Source: Deltaproteobacteria bacterium HGW-Deltaproteobacteria-14
Lineage (GTDB): Bacteria; Myxococcota_A; UBA9042; PHBI01
Assembly: GCA_002841945.1 (NCBI GenBank)
Contig: PHBI01000007.1
Span: forward strand, 1 to 64,000
DNA length: 64,000 nucleotides
Reading direction: 5' to 3'
Both the position numbers and the translations under genes were made by a program. The notes under the pieces were generated by a model that saw only the letters and a list, made by a program, of their open reading frames with translations, searched no databases and was not told the origin of the DNA. Positions 60,427 through 64,000 of this stretch are shown piece after piece. Position 1 is the stretch's first letter; each line of letters opens with the position of its first letter.

Positions 60427-60645
60427 ATGATCGTCTGTGTGTGCGAGGGCGTTTCGGAGCGCGAAGTCCGAGCCGCGATCCAGCGTGGCGCCGACAACCT
60501 CCAGGCGCTCGGGCAGGCGTGCCGGGCGGGGACGGGGTGCGGGCGCTGCCGGCAGCACCTCGTCGGGATGCTGCGCGAGCGCGTCGCCGCCCGCGATGAC
60601 GAGCGCCCGGCCCCTCCGGCTGACGGGGGCATGGCGTCGGCCTGA
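60427..60645 (+). CDS. bfd: Bacterioferritin-associated ferredoxin
   Basis: The product is 72 residues from ATG 60427. The [2Fe-2S] ligands are visible as CVC at positions 4-6 and CGRC at about 40-43, with the spacing of the Bfd family. A disordered tail follows. It delivers electrons to bacterioferritin to release stored iron. It precedes bfr by 115 bp and follows a Fur-like site. Confidence 0.9.
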   Translation: MIVCVCEGVSEREVRAAIQRGADNLQALGQACRAGTGCGRCRQHLVGMLRERVAARDDERPAPPADGGMASA

Positions 60646-60760
60646 CCGGGCTCGCGGGTTGCGGGCGCGCGCGCGCCGTGTACGCTCTGACCTCGCGGTG
60701 GCCTCCGGGCTGCGCGCGCCGAACACATCGCCCGCGGTGCGCCGCAGGGCTGGAGGGATC

Positions 60761-61243
60761 ATGCCGAAGACCCCGCCCGATAGGGCTATCATCGCGCTCC
60801 TCAACGAGGTCCTGACCGGCGAGCTGACCGCCATCAACCAGTACTTCTGCCACGCCAAGATGTGCGCGAACTGGGGCTTCACGCGGCTCGCCAACAAGAT
60901 CCGGCACGAGAGCATCGACGAGATGAAGCACGCCGAGGCCCTCATCGATCGCGTGCTCTACCTGGGCGGCGTCCCGAACCTGCAGCGGCTCGGCAAGATC
61001 AACATCGGCGAGACGGTCGCCGAGCAGCTCACGGTCGACCTGGCGCTCGAGCACGAGGCCCTGCCGCGTCTGAACGCGGGCATCGTCACCTGCCGCGACG
61101 CCGGCGACAACGGGACGCGCGCGCTCCTCGAGGAGATCCTCCGCTCGGAGGAGGAGCACGTCGACTGGCTCGAGGCGCAGCTGGAGCTCATCGATCAGGT
61201 CGGGCTCCAGAACTACCTCGCCCAGCAGATGCACGAGGCCTGA
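60761..61243 (+). CDS. bfr: Bacterioferritin
   Basis: The product is 160 residues from ATG 60761 after GGAGGG. Di-iron ligands: [22 protein letters not shown], and [12 protein letters not shown]. The haem Met is in DEMKHAE. The length is that of the family. It stores iron as a 24-mer cage. Its stop overlaps the next start (TGATG). Confidence 0.93.
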   Translation: MPKTPPDRAIIALLNEVLTGELTAINQYFCHAKMCANWGFTRLANKIRHESIDEMKHAEALIDRVLYLGGVPNLQRLGKINIGETVAEQLTVDLALEHEALPRLNAGIVTCRDAGDNGTRALLEEILRSEEEHVDWLEAQLELIDQVGLQNYLAQQMHEA

Positions 61244-61725
61244 TGGGTACCGGAGCCCTGCTCCGCGCCGTGTTCCGGCTCGAAGGCGAGCGCACACTGG
61301 CCCTGTGTCGCCTCGGCCGCGAGCCGGGAGCGGAGGCCGCCCTCGAAGACGTCGAGGCGCGCCTCACCCCGGCCCTCGCGGCGCTCGAGGCGCTGGGCGT
61401 GGCCTACCCCGCCCACGACGTCGCGCGGCGCTACAAGTTCAGCGACGCCGACTACCTCGTGCTCCAGCTGGCCCTGCTGCCATGGCAGGGCCTCGCCGCC
61501 GTGCAACAGGCGACGGCCCTCCTCGGCGATCCGGGGTCCGAGATACGCGTCTCACACGTCATCGCGCTCGTGCTCCCCGGGCACGACGACTGGGAGTCCG
61601 CGCGCAACGCCCTGGCGTCGCTCCGCGTGCTCGACGAGGGGATCATCACGCTGTCGACCCGCTCGGACGGCGATCCGGCGGTGGTGCTCAGCCTCTCGGT
61701 GCGCGAGCTGCTCGGCCTCGAGTGA
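61243..61725 (+). CDS. Stand-alone protein resembling the N-terminal domain of DUF4157-associated AAA+ ATPases
   Basis: The product is 160 residues from ATG 61243, overlapping the bfr stop. No database-type motif is known to me. Its middle (ALGVAYPAHDVARRYKFSDA, then YLVLQLALLP) lines up with the N-terminal part of the tandem AAA+ protein in this window (ELRAMGDDIPMADLARRFRL, then CVVLALASHIEP). Its end (ARNALASLRVLDEGIITLST, then LSVRELLGL) matches the later IRNRIMSLGRTE, LLSRRLELSTPTLRFLL part. There is no ATP-binding site. The protein is probably cytosolic. A regulatory or adaptor role is inference. Confidence 0.55.
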   Translation: MGTGALLRAVFRLEGERTLALCRLGREPGAEAALEDVEARLTPALAALEALGVAYPAHDVARRYKFSDADYLVLQLALLPWQGLAAVQQATALLGDPGSEIRVSHVIALVLPGHDDWESARNALASLRVLDEGIITLSTRSDGDPAVVLSLSVRELLGLE

Positions 61726-61740
61726 CCGCGCCGCGCGAGA

Positions 61741-62235
61741 CTACGCCGCGCTCGCGGCGCGGCGGCGGCTCACCAGGTTCTTCACGTCCCACACCGGGCC
61801 GGCGAGGAAGCTCAGCGGGTCCTCGAAGAAAGCGGGCGCGTTGTGCTCGAAGCGGCGGTGGCCGACGATGTTGAGGGCCCAGCCGGCGCCGAAGAGCGCG
61901 GCCGACGCGGCCCAGGGCGGCGTGAACGAGGGCGCGGCGAGCAGGCCGAGCGCGCCCCCGACGATCATCGGGATGCCGACCATGTGCAGCGCCCGGTTGG
62001 TTGGATCCTGGTGCTGGGACTCGTAGAACGCGACAGCGCGAGCCCAGCGCTCCTTGAAGCCGCCGTCGAAGTCGTGGTCCGCGCGCCAGCGCTCCTCGAT
62101 CTGGCGCGCCCCCTTGACGAACATGGCCAGGCCGGCCCCCTTGAAGCCCGCCGTCAGAGCGGCCATGCCGCCGACGGCCAGGGCGCCCGCGCGCTTGTTC
62201 TCGTCGCCGATGAGGTCGAGGGCTCGCTTCAGCAT
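61741..62235 (-). CDS. Mpo1-like (DUF962) protein
   Basis: The product is 164 residues from the ATG at 62235. The family motifs are visible: FYESQHQDPTNRALHMVGIPMIVGGAL, and GHRRFEHNAPAFFEDPLSFLAGP, which provide the conserved His residues of the Mpo1 2-hydroxy fatty acid dioxygenase. Four hydrophobic segments suggest a membrane protein. It converges with the preceding gene. The dioxygenase activity is inferred from the yeast homologue. Confidence 0.8.
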   Translation of the reverse strand: MLKRALDLIGDENKRAGALAVGGMAALTAGFKGAGLAMFVKGARQIEERWRADHDFDGGFKERWARAVAFYESQHQDPTNRALHMVGIPMIVGGALGLLAAPSFTPPWAASAALFGAGWALNIVGHRRFEHNAPAFFEDPLSFLAGPVWDVKNLVSRRRAASAA

Positions 62236-62328
62236 GTTCGCTCCGCGGGTTGGCGTGGAGTTGGCGTGGTAGTCACCGCGCTCGCGTGGGGCAAGATCGC
62301 CTCGCGCGGCCGCCCCTCTCGGCACGTC

Positions 62329-64000
62329 TCAGGGGCTGACCGACGGCGCCCAGGTCGCGGTCCCCATGTACTCCGCGACGATGTCGTAGTCGCCCGGCGG
62401 CTGCCTCTCCGGGATGCGCACCTCGGCCGCGTAGCGCCCCTCGCCGTCGACCAGCGCGGTTCCGAGGAGCGCCACGGCGCGCCCGTTGCGCCCGTACAGC
62501 AGCAGGACCTGGACGCTGCCGTTCGTCACGGCGTCGCCGCGCGCGTCCAGCACCCGACCGCCCACGATCACAGGCTCGCCGCGGAACACGAACGCTCGGT
62601 CGAACGCCATGCTGGTGCGCGTCAAGGTCCTCATGGAACCCGGCGGCGGCGGCGGCGCGCGCGGGATGTTGCGGTTGAGCAGCGCGCGGATCGCCTCGGG
62701 CAGCGCGTCTGGATCGACGGACCCACCCGCGGTGCCGAAGTCGCGTCGGCTGGCCGCCGGCATCCCCTCGACCGCGACGGCCCCCGCCGTGTGGCCGGCC
62801 ATCTCGCCCCTGGCGTACGCCTCGGGGCGGTCGAAGGGGTCGCGCGTCCGCGGCCGATGAAGGACCTTGTCGTCGCCGCCGTGCACCACGAGCCGCTCCG
62901 CGCCGCCCCCGAGATCCACCCGCATCCAGCCCGCGTTCGGCCCCGGGACGAACACCTCGACGAAGACGTGCGCCTCGTTGAACACGTAGCGCGCTGGGAT
63001 CCCGAGCCCCTGCGCGGTCACCACGAAGGCGTAGCCGCGGTGCCGGCACACCCCGCGGTGCCCGAGCGCGAGGTCGCGGTAGATCGACGACGCGGACGGC
63101 GGCGGCTCCCCGGGCTCGAACGCTCGGAAATAGCCGACGAGCGAGTTCAGCACGACGTCGTAGGGGGCGGCCGGATCGATCCCGGCGAGCCGCGCGACGG
63201 CGACGGCCTCCCGGGCGATCGCCGCCGGCGGGTGGGGCCGCAGCCGGGCGGGCACGTCCCGCGGGGTGAGGCCCGTCGGCAGCTGGCGTCCGAAGTAGCC
63301 GGCCGGAGCGTCCATGACGAACACGACGCGGACCCGACCAGTCGCGTCCGGGGTCACGTAGAAGTTGTCGGCGCCGTCCTTCTCGAACACGAGCCCCACC
63401 GGCGGGGTCGCCTCGTAGGACAGGATGCGGCTCTCCGGGCTGACGCTCGGCAGCGGGACGCGTTGCCCCGCCCGCGCGTCGACCAAGACCGAGCCCCAAA
63501 ACGCCTCGTGCCCGGGGTCGAGGCGGTTGCCGATCGGCGCGAGCCGCACAAAACCGCGGCGCTCGACCTTCAGAGAGTAGTCGACGTCGACCTCGTCGAG
63601 GGCGCGGTTGCGCTTGAACGGCACGATCGAGGGGTCGAAGACCGTGCGGTAGTCGAGCCGCTCCTCGCCGGTCGTCACCCGGTCGGGGCGGGCGATGTCG
63701 CCGAGCCCGAGCCGCGGGTCCTCGAAGGTCGGGCCGCCGGGACCGGTCGCCGAGTCCGGGCCGCCGGGCGTCGGGGGGCCGGTCGGGTCGCCGGCGGTCC
63801 CGGGGGGGCCGGTCACCGGTGGCAGGCTCGGATCCACACCACCGAGCGCCGACGAGAAGCTCTCCGGCGCGGCGTCGGTGACCCCGTCCGGGGAGTACAC
63901 CGCCTCGCCCGGGGAGGCCTCCGCCCCGGGGGCCGGTCGCGGCATCGCCTGGCCGTCGCGGCGGAACTCCTGCGGCAGCGTGCCCCCGCCGACCGGGTCG
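62329..64000 (-). CDS. Transglutaminase-domain protein, partial at the right edge
   Basis: At least 538 residues from an ATG at 63945, but the frame stays open upstream to the window edge (DPVGGGTLPQEFRRDGQAM), so the real start is probably outside. The N-terminal 85 residues are Pro/Gly/Ala-rich. The transglutaminase core is near 300-350: HRGVCRHRGYAFVVTAQGLG (Cys), NEAHVFVEVFVPG (His), WMRVDLGGG (Asp). A C-terminal beta domain (FRGEPVIVGGRVLDARGDAV...) is Ig-like. It is probably an extracytoplasmic or surface enzyme; a signal is not visible because the start is missing. Confidence 0.78.
   Translation of the reverse strand, partial: DPVGGGTLPQEFRRDGQAMPRPAPGAEASPGEAVYSPDGVTDAAPESFSSALGGVDPSLPPVTGPPGTAGDPTGPPTPGGPDSATGPGGPTFEDPRLGLGDIARPDRVTTGEERLDYRTVFDPSIVPFKRNRALDEVDVDYSLKVERRGFVRLAPIGNRLDPGHEAFWGSVLVDARAGQRVPLPSVSPESRILSYEATPPVGLVFEKDGADNFYVTPDATGRVRVVFVMDAPAGYFGRQLPTGLTPRDVPARLRPHPPAAIAREAVAVARLAGIDPAAPYDVVLNSLVGYFRAFEPGEPPPSASSIYRDLALGHRGVCRHRGYAFVVTAQGLGIPARYVFNEAHVFVEVFVPGPNAGWMRVDLGGGAERLVVHGGDDKVLHRPRTRDPFDRPEAYARGEMAGHTAGAVAVEGMPAASRRDFGTAGGSVDPDALPEAIRALLNRNIPRAPPPPPGSMRTLTRTSMAFDRAFVFRGEPVIVGGRVLDARGDAVTNGSVQVLLLYGRNGRAVALLGTALVDGEGRYAAEVRIPERQPPGDYDIVAEYMGTATWAPSVSP

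Overview
The window is very GC-rich DNA, gene-dense on both strands, with many GTG starts and many 4-base ATGA/GTGA stop-start overlaps. Several protein types are common in Myxococcota-like (former deltaproteobacterial) predators and soil bacteria: a coiled-coil protein with a C-terminal PilZ domain, lipoproteins with Asp-Thr-rich stalks, an RCC1-repeat lipoprotein, a DUF4157 giant protein with a tandem AAA+ ATPase, and atpB/atpE split from the rest of the ATP synthase genes. A Myxococcota-like chromosome is my inference; no rRNA or tRNA was seen to confirm it. Codon structure is intact throughout, and I see no insertion sequence, phage or CRISPR array.

Layout. 1-2880 (minus): a coupled operon of a VTC polyphosphate-polymerase-like protein, a DUF4956 membrane protein, a HlyD-type adaptor and a TolC-type outer-membrane protein that runs off the left edge. 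3000-22148 (all minus): a possible locus of a tandem AAA+ ATPase, a 2886-residue protein with two DUF4157-type HExxH domains, an OmpA-like domain and about a dozen beta-rich repeats, a 966-residue fusion of a degenerate flavin halogenase to a PCMH/berberine-type FAD oxidoreductase, two diverged paralogues sharing a C-terminal tail, and a TldD/PmbA pair. 22196-26613 (minus): dTDP-rhamnose genes rfbBDAC with a GT1 glycosyltransferase. 26656-30582 (minus): Uma2 nuclease-like protein, alanine racemase, UPF0262 protein and an MscS channel. 30684-34645 (plus): modABC and a phosphoglycerate-dehydrogenase-like enzyme. 34738-38200: a PhnD-like lipoprotein (minus), then atpZ-atpI-atpB-atpE (plus). 38504-41212: a secreted mannan-binding-lectin-like protein and a DUF6178-like protein. 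41360-48696 (plus): GT39 glycosyltransferase, prepilin peptidase, aroK, aroB, a small TPR protein and aroQ. 48802-54156 (plus): TPR, PilZ and acidic low-complexity proteins, then gshA. 54427-58299: an RCC1 lipoprotein converging on a Cys-rich lipoprotein. 58487-64000: malate dehydrogenase, a MarC protein, Fur-box-bfd-bfr, a stand-alone relative of the AAA protein's N-terminal domain, an Mpo1-like protein and a transglutaminase that runs off the right edge.

What stands out. (1) The DUF4157/OmpA giant and its tandem AAA+ partner look like an extracellular-contractile-injection-associated module, but no tail, sheath or baseplate genes are present; the halogenase-like fusion, the paralogous pair and TldD/PmbA lie on the same strand beside it. 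(2) A 13-base motif, consensus TTGCRNYGCAGCA, recurs about ten times, plus several close variants, within genes and between them. (3) Within several highly conserved genes the motif sits at the edge of a 50-110 bp patch whose codons are visibly AT-richer than the rest of the gene while the protein stays ordinary. That is the most unexplained signal here.
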